A stretch of DNA of 64,000 nucleotides from contig NZ_JAOWKX010000002.1 in assembly GCF_025751585.1 (NCBI RefSeq), positions 403,662-467,661 on the forward strand, in the 5' to 3' direction. Position 1 is the first letter of the stretch; each line of letters starts with the position of its first letter. A model generated the notes under the pieces. It had not been told where the DNA came from, searched no databases, and saw nothing but the letters and a program-made list of their open reading frames with translations. Made by a program: the position numbers and the translations under genes. Source of the stretch: Fluctibacter corallii. GTDB taxonomy: Bacteria; Pseudomonadota; Gammaproteobacteria; Enterobacterales; Alteromonadaceae. Positions 48,621 to 57,553 of this stretch are shown here, piece after piece.

Positions 48621-49268
48621 TTAGGATTGCTTGGCCTTATTTACCGCATCGAAACCATACTGCGCAATACCTGCATTGGCTACTTTAACGCCACTATCAG
48701 ATATCGTAAAGTAAGAAAGATTGAGCGTATCTGTTCGTGTGGAAAGCAGGTAATCCTTTATTTCATCATCATTGAACGATTTTTTATCGAAGGTTGCTGC
48801 GAGTTGTTGACTATGGGTTAGCTCATTTAATTCGCTTAATTTAAGTGTTTGCTGCATGGTTGTTGATAAGCGTGCATCGCGATTGAGATAATCTAAGAAC
48901 TGGCTTTGTTTCTCGGTGAGCTCCTCACTGGCAGTGCTTTGCCACATTCCATCTTTAAAGGCAAAATCTGGCATAGTGGCAAGATCATAGTTCTTCAGGG
49001 TATCATTGAGTTCACCAGAGACCTGCTTCATGTAGAACTCGGTCATATTGGATATTGTCGTGGCGCTGACATTCGTTTTTCCTTCGGTGACTTGCGCGAC
49101 CAGCTCTTCCATACTTTTCAGGCTACTTAAGCTTGTGTTGACCGATGAAATATCGTTGGTTGGGTTAGATTTAGATTTCTGTACAATATCGTCAAGGTCA
49201 TTCTTTCCGTTTCGATAGTTATCGATATATTGGAGTAGAGTTGGACGGTTAATATTGGATTGAATCAT
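48621..49268 (-). CDS. Hypothetical protein, 215 residues
   Basis: I do not recognise this protein. It has no signal peptide or membrane segment. It is polar and rich in Ser, Thr, Asn and Asp, mostly predicted helical in the middle (about 45-185), with a beta-like end near the C-terminus. It is encoded on the minus strand next to fabA, divergent from a small RHH-like gene. The long intact frame supports a real gene, but no function can be given. Confidence 0.65.
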   Translation of the reverse strand: MIQSNINRPTLLQYIDNYRNGKNDLDDIVQKSKSNPTNDISSVNTSLSSLKSMEELVAQVTEGKTNVSATTISNMTEFYMKQVSGELNDTLKNYDLATMPDFAFKDGMWQSTASEELTEKQSQFLDYLNRDARLSTTMQQTLKLSELNELTHSQQLAATFDKKSFNDDEIKDYLLSTRTDTLNLSYFTISDSGVKVANAGIAQYGFDAVNKAKQS

Positions 49269-49442
49269 GATCTTTGACCTTGTGGGTGCTGATGTTTGCT
49301 TTAGCGCACATCAAAATAACGTATTGCTTTTATATAAACGAACTACCTGTCAAAAACTAAGCATGATTGATGCCAAGCTTCAAAACTTATGCAGAGGTGC
49401 AAAGCGCATTTTTTAAGCAATAAAAAATAAATGGTAAAATAA

Positions 49443-49679
49443 ATGAACAAAAACGCAGAAAAACAGAAGCGTTACAGATTAAGACAAAAAGAAATTGGAA
49501 AAAAACAAGTCAGAGGTTACATCGAACCCAAGGCGATTGAGTGCTATGAGGAATTACGTGAAAAAACGGGATGGTCAGACAATGAAATCCTCTCAAACTC
49601 ACTAAGAATAACGTATGCGGCTTATCGGTGCGGCCAGATTAAGCTCCTAAATGCTTGGTTGAAAGAGAATGAAAAATAA
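49443..49679 (+). CDS. Small basic protein with a ribbon-helix-helix-like pattern
   Basis: This 78-residue protein has a basic N-terminus (about 1-22, KQKRYRLRQKEIGKKQ), a short beta-strand-like VRGYIEPKAI, and two predicted helices (about 34-66). This resembles RHH/CopG-type DNA-binding or KfrB-like small proteins. No clear Shine-Dalgarno precedes the ATG, which follows a three-codon minigene stop (TAAATG). A 168-bp gap separates it from the subtilase. Its function and partner are unknown. Confidence 0.55.
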   Translation: MNKNAEKQKRYRLRQKEIGKKQVRGYIEPKAIECYEELREKTGWSDNEILSNSLRITYAAYRCGQIKLLNAWLKENEK

Positions 49680-49847
49680 GCATTTTAGGGATTTCAACCT
49701 AATTATGGTAAATTATTTGTAACGATAATTTTACACAAGGAAACTAAAATTACCTCTTTCAACTTGAATACTTGAATTTTATCTCCTAAACAATTTGTGC
49801 GGGTAAATATATTTCCGCTATTGCACAATAATCATTAGGATAAAATC

Positions 49848-51536
49848 ATGAAATCAAAACAAGTAAAGTTGAAGGCAGGAATCAGTGTTTCGGCACTGAC
49901 GCTTATTGCGGCAAGTATGCAGGTAGCAGCATCTCATCCGGTTTTGGATGCAGTGGCTAGTGCAGATGACCAAAAAGTCACAATTGACTTTGGTAAAGAC
50001 TTTCAGCAAGAGCGTTACATTGTAACCTTTAAGGACAGAGGCTCCAAAGGAGGTCACAGTGCAATAAATGGTAAGTCTTCTATGCAATCTGAAGGCGCGC
50101 AGGATGCGCTAAACAACTCCTTCTTATTGCCAAATGCTGCGGCAAGCATCGACAATGTTGTCACAAATGGTGAGCTTAATGAAGTTAACGCAAGCCGTTT
50201 GATGTCGGCAGTAGGTGCTAAGCATATAAAAACCATTAAAAAGCAGAAAATGATGGCTGTCACCATGAACAAGCTCGCCATCAACATGCTTAAATCCAAC
50301 CCTTTTGTTGAGAGCGTTTCCCTCGATCCGAAACGTTACTTACAAGCACAATCAACACCTTATGGTATTACGATGGTTCAAGCACCTCTGTTGAACCAAA
50401 GTAACACAGCGGCACGTACAGCCTGTGTTATCGACACTGGATACAACCTTGGTCACCCTGATTTACCTAACCAAAGTGGCGGTGTATCAGGAAACGCAAA
50501 CAACAACCAAGTTGGAAACTGGTATAACGATGGTAATGGTCACGGTACGCACGTAGCAGGTACTATTGCGGCGTTATCGAATAATGAAGGTGTTGTAGGC
50601 GTGTACCCTGGCGTGGATCTGCACATTGTAAAAATCTTTAACGACAATGGTCAGTGGACGTTTGCTTCAGACTTGATTGACGGTATTCAGCAGTGTGCTG
50701 ATGCTGGTGCAGACGTGGTGAACATGAGCTTAGGTGGAGGCAGCTCTTCAACTGCTGAAGCGAATGCGATGCAAAACTTTGTGAATCAAGGTGTAATGCT
50801 CGTTGCAGCTGCGGGTAATGGCGGCAATAGCTCGTTCTCTTATCCTGCATCTTATGATGCGGTCATTTCGGTGGCAGCGGTAACATCTAGCGAGAGTCGC
50901 GCTTCGTATTCACAGTACAACAGTCAGGTTGAAATTGCTGGCCCAGGCTCAGCGGTTGAATCTACTTGGCCTACGAATACTTACAACACAATCAGCGGTA
51001 CTTCAATGGCTACCCCTCATGTTGTAGGAGCTGCGGCGCTTGTGTGGAGTTTCTTCCCACAATGTACCAACGAGCAAATTCGTAATGCATTGAATGATTC
51101 CGCGAAAGACAAAGGCGCAGCAGGTCGCGACAACTTCTATGGTCATGGTATTGTTCAGGCAAAAGATGCATTTGATTACCTAACACAATACGGTTGTGAC
51201 GGCGACGGTGGAGATAATGGTGGTGGTGAAGTAGAGCCCGTGAATGGTTCAGTACCTAATTTATCAGGTGGAACAGGGAGCTGGACACGCTACACGTGGG
51301 ATATTCCCGCAAACGTTCAAACTATGACGTTGCGCATCGCCGGTGGTACGGGAGATGCCGACTTGTATACAAACTTCGGTTCGCAAACCACAACCAGCAA
51401 TTGGAACTGTCGTCCATATCTTTACGGCAATGCAGAAGAGTGTACGTTCAGTAATCCACAAGCAGGTACTTGGCATATTGGTATTCGGGGCTACACGTCT
51501 TATAGCGGCGTAACCTTGTATTACAGCTATCAGTAA
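49848..51536 (+). CDS. Secreted subtilisin-like serine protease (S8) with a C-terminal PPC domain
   Basis: This 562-residue exoprotease has a signal peptide (about 1-29), an I9-type inhibitory propeptide (about 50-165), and an S8 domain with the triad Asp in VIDTGYNLGHPDL (about 196), His in GHGTHVAGT (about 231), and Ser in SGTSMATPHVVG (about 386). A Gly/Asp linker and a bacterial pre-peptidase C-terminal (PPC) beta-sandwich (about 460-562) follow. PPC domains are often removed or bind substrates. It is monocistronic, with a strong terminator. Confidence 0.93.
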   Translation: MKSKQVKLKAGISVSALTLIAASMQVAASHPVLDAVASADDQKVTIDFGKDFQQERYIVTFKDRGSKGGHSAINGKSSMQSEGAQDALNNSFLLPNAAASIDNVVTNGELNEVNASRLMSAVGAKHIKTIKKQKMMAVTMNKLAINMLKSNPFVESVSLDPKRYLQAQSTPYGITMVQAPLLNQSNTAARTACVIDTGYNLGHPDLPNQSGGVSGNANNNQVGNWYNDGNGHGTHVAGTIAALSNNEGVVGVYPGVDLHIVKIFNDNGQWTFASDLIDGIQQCADAGADVVNMSLGGGSSSTAEANAMQNFVNQGVMLVAAAGNGGNSSFSYPASYDAVISVAAVTSSESRASYSQYNSQVEIAGPGSAVESTWPTNTYNTISGTSMATPHVVGAAALVWSFFPQCTNEQIRNALNDSAKDKGAAGRDNFYGHGIVQAKDAFDYLTQYGCDGDGGDNGGGEVEPVNGSVPNLSGGTGSWTRYTWDIPANVQTMTLRIAGGTGDADLYTNFGSQTTTSNWNCRPYLYGNAEECTFSNPQAGTWHIGIRGYTSYSGVTLYYSYQ

Positions 51537-51566
51537 ACCTCAACGCGATTTTTTGCAGTAATCGAC

Positions 51567-51592
51567 ACAGCACCTTCGGGTGCTGTTTTTTT
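51567..51592 (+). terminator. Terminator after the subtilase gene
   Basis: The perfect 8-bp stem ACAGCACC/GGTGCTGT has a stable TTCG loop and a seven-T tail. Confidence 0.93.
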
Positions 51593-51699
51593 ATATTGCC
51601 TATTTTACTTGTTAAGTGATGAATTATTGCGCTATGTCATGGGACACACAGTAAAACTTAGCTAGGATAAAGATATCAATAGTTAGCAAGGAAAATGTT

Positions 51700-52128
51700 A
51701 TGACAGATTATACTTACCGAACCATCGTTGTTGCATTAGATGTGTTTTCAGAATATGAGCAAGTGCTAAACAAAGCCTTGGCATTAGATCCAGATAAATC
51801 AAAATACCATCTTATTCACGTAACAATTCCACAAACGTTTTTTGAACCTTACGCAATTGAAGCGGGTAATGATTTTACGCTAGAAATTCAAGAAAAAGCC
51901 GAAGCCAAATTAAAAGACATCGCACAGGAACACGAATTCGGCCCATCACAGATTCATAGCCGGATCGGCAACGCAGCAGATGAAATTCATGAACTTGCAG
52001 CCTCACTCCATGCTGATTTAATTATACTTGGAACACACGGACGAAGTGGTTTAAAGCTGTTGCTAGGATCGACTGCCACGGCTGTCTTACATGGAGCAAA
52101 GTGTGATGTGCTTTCCATTAAAATTTAA
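51700..52128 (+). CDS. Universal stress protein (UspA family)
   Basis: This 142-residue protein has the Rossmann-like USP fold, with the nucleotide-binding motif near the C-terminus (GTHGRSGLKLLLGSTA). It ends 24 bp before glgC, so it is probably co-transcribed with it. The role is general stress tolerance. Confidence 0.9.
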   Translation: MTDYTYRTIVVALDVFSEYEQVLNKALALDPDKSKYHLIHVTIPQTFFEPYAIEAGNDFTLEIQEKAEAKLKDIAQEHEFGPSQIHSRIGNAADEIHELAASLHADLIILGTHGRSGLKLLLGSTATAVLHGAKCDVLSIKI

Positions 52129-52152
52129 CGAGGAATAACGCAGGAGAAGGTA

Positions 52153-53403
52153 ATGGTTGATTTTCAGTCTCGGTATGTGAGTCAGTTGACGAAAGAAACA
52201 TTGGCAATCGTATTGGCGGGAGGGAAAGGTCAACGCCTTCATGAACTAACGAGAAAGCGTGCTAAACCTGCACTCCACTTTGGTGGGAAATTTAGATTAA
52301 TCGATTTCCCACTGTCAAATAGTATTAACTCGGGTATACGTCGAATTGGTGTGTTAACACAGTATAAGTCGCACTCGCTAATGCGCCATATCATGCGTGG
52401 ATGGGGAAACTTCAATCGGGATCTAGGCGAGTTTGTTGATTTGCTTCCTGCATCCCAGCAACAGTCTGAAAATTGGTATCAAGGCACTGCTGATGCATTT
52501 TATCAAAACATTCCCTTTATCGAAGCCGTTAATCCGAAATACGTTGTCGTGTTAGCGGGCGATCAGGTTTATCGTATGGATTACGGTTCTATTCTGGCAG
52601 AACACGTGGAAAATGATGCGAACCTTACCGTCGCGTGTTTGCAAGTTGATAAATCGATTGCGGCAGGGCAGTTAGGTGTAGTTGGGGTGAATCAATGCAA
52701 TCAAATTGTCGATTTTGAAGAAAAACCATTACATCCTAAACCTGTGCCAGACGATCCGACACAATGCCTCGCTTCTATGGGTATTTATGTGTTTAACAAA
52801 GATTTTCTTATTCGTTGCTTGTGTAACGATGCAGGGCGAGGGGATTCTGATCATGACTTTGGAAAAAACATTATTCCTTCGTGCATTCCGAGCAATGATG
52901 TGTATGCGTTTCGGTATACCGATGACGCCACAGGCCAACAAGCCTATTGGCGAGACGTGGGAACACTGGATACATTTTGGCAAGCCAATTTAGAACTGAT
53001 TTCCCCTTTACCCAGTTTAAATTTGTATGATGAAAAGTGGCCCATTTGGACGTACCAACAACAGCTACCACCAGCTAAATTTGTGTTTAACGACGAACAA
53101 CGTCGGGGATACGCGGTAGATTCGATGATATCTGCTGGGTGTATTATCTCAGGGAGTAAAATTGATCAATCCGTTTTGTTTAACGGGGTAAGAATCCATT
53201 CTTATTCTGATATCCATCAATCGGTTGTGTTACCGCGTGCTGAAATTGGCAGGCATTGTCGCTTGCATAAGGTGATTGTTGATAGTCATTGCCACATACC
53301 AGCAAATACATCGATAGGGATCGACGTTGAACAAGATCGCGCGCGAGGTTTTCGTATTTCACAACACGGTGTGGTGTTAGTGACACAAGACATGTTTGAG
53401 TGA
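52153..53403 (+). CDS. glgC: Glucose-1-phosphate adenylyltransferase GlgC
   Basis: This 416-residue enzyme makes ADP-glucose from ATP and glucose-1-phosphate, the first step of bacterial glycogen synthesis. The N-terminal [11 protein letters not shown] pyrophosphorylase motif, the substrate region [12 protein letters not shown], and the C-terminal beta-helix are all present. No glgA, glgB or glgP lies in this window. A universal stress gene precedes it and a glycosyltransferase-like gene follows after 76 bp. Confidence 0.92.
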   Translation: MVDFQSRYVSQLTKETLAIVLAGGKGQRLHELTRKRAKPALHFGGKFRLIDFPLSNSINSGIRRIGVLTQYKSHSLMRHIMRGWGNFNRDLGEFVDLLPASQQQSENWYQGTADAFYQNIPFIEAVNPKYVVVLAGDQVYRMDYGSILAEHVENDANLTVACLQVDKSIAAGQLGVVGVNQCNQIVDFEEKPLHPKPVPDDPTQCLASMGIYVFNKDFLIRCLCNDAGRGDSDHDFGKNIIPSCIPSNDVYAFRYTDDATGQQAYWRDVGTLDTFWQANLELISPLPSLNLYDEKWPIWTYQQQLPPAKFVFNDEQRRGYAVDSMISAGCIISGSKIDQSVLFNGVRIHSYSDIHQSVVLPRAEIGRHCRLHKVIVDSHCHIPANTSIGIDVEQDRARGFRISQHGVVLVTQDMFE

Positions 53404-53479
53404 CGCTGGTTTCAGTAAGAGTTTGAAAAATCGATGAAAGTAAGGTAAAAACGCCTAACAGTCATTTAGGGAATATGAC

Positions 53480-54403
53480 ATGGCAATCGGTGCAATTATG
53501 CCTTTGTGCATTTCGGGCAGTTACGGTGTCGACGATCTTAATCGTTCAGAGATTTTATTCAAATCACTTTCTGTTTTTGCCGAAAAAGGCATGTTTAATC
53601 CATTTCTTGTGGTGGTGCCTGAACATGAAGTGAATATTGTCAAATCATTTTATGGTGATAAATGGGCGCACTTGCATGTAGAAGTGGTATCTGAAGAAGC
53701 GCTAGTTCCAGAATTGGCCTCTCATCAATCGGTGCGAGGTTGGCGTAAACAGCAGCTTATAAAATTGGCGGCACCCAGACGATTGGATAACCCTTTTTAT
53801 ATTACTTTTGATGCTGATGTAATCTGCCTAAAACCGCTAACGTTGGATAAACTTATTATTAATGGGAGAGCAGTTCTTCAATACGAGGCCCGAGCCCAGC
53901 ATCCCAAATGGTGGAAATCTTCGGCGCGTATATTACAGATGGATCCTCTGGTGGGTGAGCCTGATGTGGGAATGCATATTACGCCAGCTGTTTTATCTCG
54001 CGATTTGGCTTTATCTGTCACACAAGAAATTTCTAAGCTTGAAGGACAAAACTGGGTGCATGCTTTATGTTCATTACATTACCCCAAAAATCCTAAAAAC
54101 TGGACGATTGGTCGCTATCTCAAAAATAAATGGACGGAATATTCGCTGTATTACATGAATGCGTTAAAGCAAGGGCGCTTTCAGGATTACCATATCATTG
54201 CAGGAAGAGATGTAACCCAATTGTTAATAGTGCATGATTCACATCCTTTTGAGCAATGGAAGCCAGAAAAAAACTTTAGTCAGTCTTGTCCTGGCATGTT
54301 TTGTGTGGTGGGGAGCAAGTCCTTTTTATCGCCAGAGACAGTGTGGCAGACGATTTCTCCCTTTATACCGTTCGATGAAAGCGATGTGCTCCGAAAATCT
54401 TGA
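53480..54403 (+). CDS. DUF6492-like GT-A-fold glycosyltransferase
   Basis: This 307-residue protein has a GT-A-type metal/nucleotide-sugar motif, FDADVI, near residue 115. It also has GWRKQQLIKLAAP before it and matches DUF6492 proteins in general order. There is no membrane segment. It follows glgC by 76 bp on the same strand, which suggests a link to alpha-glucan or another nucleotide-sugar pathway. The acceptor and the sugar are unknown, and the family call is from the pattern only. Confidence 0.6.
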   Translation: MAIGAIMPLCISGSYGVDDLNRSEILFKSLSVFAEKGMFNPFLVVVPEHEVNIVKSFYGDKWAHLHVEVVSEEALVPELASHQSVRGWRKQQLIKLAAPRRLDNPFYITFDADVICLKPLTLDKLIINGRAVLQYEARAQHPKWWKSSARILQMDPLVGEPDVGMHITPAVLSRDLALSVTQEISKLEGQNWVHALCSLHYPKNPKNWTIGRYLKNKWTEYSLYYMNALKQGRFQDYHIIAGRDVTQLLIVHDSHPFEQWKPEKNFSQSCPGMFCVVGSKSFLSPETVWQTISPFIPFDESDVLRKS

Positions 54404-54854
54404 TATGATGGGTTATGCGTAACTTTTCGTGAAGTGTTTCCTTATTGATAAAAAATAATATATATCAATGTTTTATGCTGATTCGTGTCGATTTTTTAAC
54501 ACTGGAACGTTTTGCCAATCCCATTTCTTTTCTCGTTTCATATTCGAGTTGCATCTATCGATATAAGAAAATATTTTACCTGTATTTTCATGTTACTTTT
54601 CGGCTATTAACATGAATAAATCAGAGATGAGTAGCGCAGTTTTACTTACTTCCCTTAATATTCACAAAAATAAATATTAATCAAACTTGTTGCGCCATTC
54701 CGACAATGCGCACTTGATTATGTTAAATAAATGTTATTAATTGATTAGGAGGGTGATGGTGACGAAGGTGATAATTACATCACCACATACAGTCAGCCTA
54801 TCAGAGAAAGTTTGTCGGTAACTGCACGAAGGGCTGAGTAAACAGGAGAACAGA
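54404..54854 (+). promoter_or_regulatory. Promoter and leader region of the first chitinase
   Basis: These 451 bp contain no supported gene and are AT rich in the first part. The leader just before the start contains an inverted repeat GGTGATG...CATCACC (54752-54758 and 54778-54784, loop 19 nt), and a clear ribosome-binding site AGGAG 6 nt before the ATG. No NagR-type box is visible here. The matching palindromes lie inside the coding region instead. Confidence 0.5.
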
Positions 54855-57485
54855 ATGATTGTTTTAAACACACAAACCATGAGCGCTTCAAAGTCGCTGG
54901 CTGTGAGCAGGGCGACGCTTGCAATGACATTGCTTGTTGCAGCAAATACTATGGCATTCGAGAATCAAGTTTTAACTACAAATGACAGCGTTGTCATAGG
55001 CAAAGAACGATATCGAGTAAATGACAAGCTATCTGATACGCAGTTAGTTGATGATGGCTTATTGTCCGAAACGTCCGGTATTTCCCCTCGTTTTTCTAGA
55101 CCTCGCATGGAAAGATATGACAGCGTTGTCATAGGTGGTGATAAAACGAAGCTGGATGATACAGACGGTAAACCTCGTAGCGTGCAATCTGCCTGCAAAC
55201 CCGTTGGTTTAACCCAATCGATAGGCACACATTCCAATTATTGTGATGTGTATAATGCGCACGGAAGGGAAAGGTTAGGCGCTGGACATTCCCGTCGTAT
55301 CATTGGCTATTTCACAAGCTGGCGAACAGGCAAAAACCAACAACCTGCCTACTTGGTATCAGATATCCCATGGGAGAAAGTGACGCATATCAACTATGCG
55401 TTTGCTCATATTAATGAGAATAACCAGCTTTCGGTAGGCGATACACAAAGTCCAACTAACGCTGCTACTAGAATACATTGGCCTAATGTTGATGGCGCAG
55501 AAATGGATCCCGCATACTCTTATCAAGGCCACTTCAATCTATTGAATAAATATAAAAAACAGTATCCACACGTTAAATCGCTGATTTCTGTTGGTGGCTG
55601 GGCAGAGACAGGGGGATACATTAATGAATCGGGTGTGAGGATCAGCAGTGGTGGCTTCTACACCATGACAACAAACCCTGATGGCAGTATTAACCAACAA
55701 GGTATTACTACATTTGTTGATAGTGCAGTGACGTTTATTCGCCAATATGGGTTCGATGGCGTCGACATTGACTATGAATATCCGACATCAATGGAAAATG
55801 CTGGCCACCCAGATGATTTTGACATAGCGAATCCACTTCGGCCTTATTTAAATCGCTCTTACCAAGCATTAATGAAAGCGCTGCGTGAAGGGCTGGATAA
55901 AGCGGGCCAAGAAGATGATACCCATTATTTACTCACCATTGCTGCGCCTTCTTCTGGTTATTTACTGCGGGGCATGGAGACCTTTCAGGTTGCTCAATAT
56001 TTAGATTTTATCAATATCATGTCATACGACCTTCACGGTGCATGGAACGCGCATGTCGGTCATCAGGCTGCACTATATGATTCAGGCAACGATTCTGAAT
56101 TAGCTCGGTGGAACGTATATAACACGCCAGAGTTTCAGGGAATTGGTTACCTCAATACGGATTGGGCCGTTGCCTATTTTCGCGGTGCCGTTGCCGCAGG
56201 CCGAATAAATATCGGTATTCCTTATTACACGCGTGGTTTTCGCGATGTTCAGGGCGGTGAGCATGGGTTGTGGGGTCAAGCTCCGTTACCTGACCAAAAT
56301 CAGTGCCCAAAGGGAACGGGGATAGGAGAGAATAATCCATGTGGAAATGGTGCGATAGGTATCGATAATCTTTGGCATGATAATGATCTACTGGGTAACG
56401 AAGTAGCCGCGGGGTCGAACCCACTTTGGCATACTAAAAATCTTGAAGCTCAGATTTTTCCCTCCTACGCACCGCGATATGGGCTCACACCAGACACCGA
56501 TCCCAATGATCAATTGATCGGTCAGTATCAGGCGCATTACGATCCGGTCTCTGTCGCTAGCTGGCTTTGGAATCCGCAAAAAAACGTGTTTCTGTCACGA
56601 GAAACGGAGCAAAGCGTGTCTACAAAAGTTGATTACGTGATCGATCAAGGCATTGGTGGTGTCATGATATGGGAGTTGGCCGGTGATTATGATTATTACC
56701 CTGACAAACAGGAGTATTTTTTCGGTGATACCTTAACGACGTTAATTCACAGTCAATTTGCACAGCGTGATTCGGCGTATTCAGTTAAACCCGGTCGGCA
56801 AGATTTTCCTGTGCCCGATTCTGCCGTTGATGTTTCGTTTTCCGTCAATGATATGCCTGTAGGTGATGCTAATTATCCCATAGCTCCCACGTTTGTGTTC
56901 ACGAATCATTCAGATATTGATTTATCTGGTGGAACGATCTCCTTCGATATGCCGGTATCCACATCGGCCGTGTTTCGCGCCAACTGGAATGCAAATGAGA
57001 AGTTAGGGTTTAACGTAGTGATTGATGGCGGCAATACAAGCGGCAATAACATAGGCGGGTTTCATCAAAGCTTTCATCGATTTTCGATTTCGCTAGTGAA
57101 TGAATGGGGCGGACAAATCAAATCATTTAAGTCAGGTGAGACTATTCACATTCAACCCATGTATTACTTACCGGTTTCAGGGCCGATTAATTTTACTGTT
57201 GAGGTTGATGAACATAGTTATGCCTTGAAAGCTGAGTATCCCACTTTACCTGACGCAGTGCCTCCAAGTGATGATGGGAATCCGCCAAACAGCGAATGTG
57301 ATGACATTGATGCATCTGCTGTTTCCGAGTATCCCAACTGGCCACGCTTAGATTGGCAAGGCAACCCTAGTCATGCGATTACTGGTGATTTACTGCGCCA
57401 TACGAACACGATTTACCGAGCCAAATGGTGGACCAATGCAATGCCCAGCACATCTAATGCCTGGGCGGAAGTTTGTTCGCTTTAA
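54855..57485 (+). CDS. Secreted GH18 chitinase with a C-terminal chitin-binding domain
   Basis: This 876-residue enzyme has a signal peptide (about 1-35, ending NTMA), a linker (about 36-115), and a GH18 TIM barrel with the catalytic DxxDxDxE motif in DGVDIDYEYP (about 300-309). A beta-sandwich region (about 650-795) follows, then a C-terminal CBM5/12-like domain with YRAKWWTNAMP. It hydrolyses chitin. The linker DNA carries two NagR-box-like palindromes, encoding the repeated peptide DSVVIG. The second chitinase follows after 68 bp, probably in one transcript. Confidence 0.93.
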   Translation: MIVLNTQTMSASKSLAVSRATLAMTLLVAANTMAFENQVLTTNDSVVIGKERYRVNDKLSDTQLVDDGLLSETSGISPRFSRPRMERYDSVVIGGDKTKLDDTDGKPRSVQSACKPVGLTQSIGTHSNYCDVYNAHGRERLGAGHSRRIIGYFTSWRTGKNQQPAYLVSDIPWEKVTHINYAFAHINENNQLSVGDTQSPTNAATRIHWPNVDGAEMDPAYSYQGHFNLLNKYKKQYPHVKSLISVGGWAETGGYINESGVRISSGGFYTMTTNPDGSINQQGITTFVDSAVTFIRQYGFDGVDIDYEYPTSMENAGHPDDFDIANPLRPYLNRSYQALMKALREGLDKAGQEDDTHYLLTIAAPSSGYLLRGMETFQVAQYLDFINIMSYDLHGAWNAHVGHQAALYDSGNDSELARWNVYNTPEFQGIGYLNTDWAVAYFRGAVAAGRINIGIPYYTRGFRDVQGGEHGLWGQAPLPDQNQCPKGTGIGENNPCGNGAIGIDNLWHDNDLLGNEVAAGSNPLWHTKNLEAQIFPSYAPRYGLTPDTDPNDQLIGQYQAHYDPVSVASWLWNPQKNVFLSRETEQSVSTKVDYVIDQGIGGVMIWELAGDYDYYPDKQEYFFGDTLTTLIHSQFAQRDSAYSVKPGRQDFPVPDSAVDVSFSVNDMPVGDANYPIAPTFVFTNHSDIDLSGGTISFDMPVSTSAVFRANWNANEKLGFNVVIDGGNTSGNNIGGFHQSFHRFSISLVNEWGGQIKSFKSGETIHIQPMYYLPVSGPINFTVEVDEHSYALKAEYPTLPDAVPPSDDGNPPNSECDDIDASAVSEYPNWPRLDWQGNPSHAITGDLLRHTNTIYRAKWWTNAMPSTSNAWAEVCSL
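54981..54998. promoter_or_regulatory. NagR-box-like palindrome 1 inside the chitinase coding region
   Basis: AATGACAGCGTTGTCATA matches the NagR-box consensus AATGACARCGYTGTCATT at 17 of 18 positions, as I recall it from GlcNAc/chitin regulons of Shewanella and Xanthomonas. It is 126 bp inside the gene and reads in frame as part of NDSVVIG. Confidence 0.6.
55116..55133. promoter_or_regulatory. NagR-box-like palindrome 2 inside the chitinase coding region
   Basis: TATGACAGCGTTGTCATA matches the same consensus at 16 of 18 positions and has perfect 7-bp arms. It is exactly 135 bp (45 codons, about 13 helical turns) from the first copy, which would suit looping by a tetrameric LacI-type regulator. 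Confidence 0.55.
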
Positions 57486-57525
57486 TGTTAATTGATCTAA
57501 GGCAACAGTGCGCTGTCGTTTCCTT

Positions 57526-57550
57526 AATCTCACTGATGAATAAAGAGATT
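57526..57550 (+). promoter_or_regulatory. Hairpin overlapping the ribosome-binding site of the second chitinase
   Basis: AATCTC/GAGATT forms a 6-bp stem with a 13-nt loop. The 3' arm covers the purine-rich ribosome-binding site (AAGAGA) just before the ATG at 57554, so pairing could lower translation. This could be chance. Confidence 0.3.
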
Positions 57551-57553
57551 GCT

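Noticed and set aside
54404..54854. c-di-GMP (GEMM) riboswitch in front of the chitinase
   Set aside because: I looked for the conserved GEMM blocks and did not find them; only a simple inverted repeat is present.
57503..57520. A further full NagR box between the two chitinases
   Set aside because: Only about 12 of 18 positions match, with just one good half-site; mentioned only as a degenerate half.
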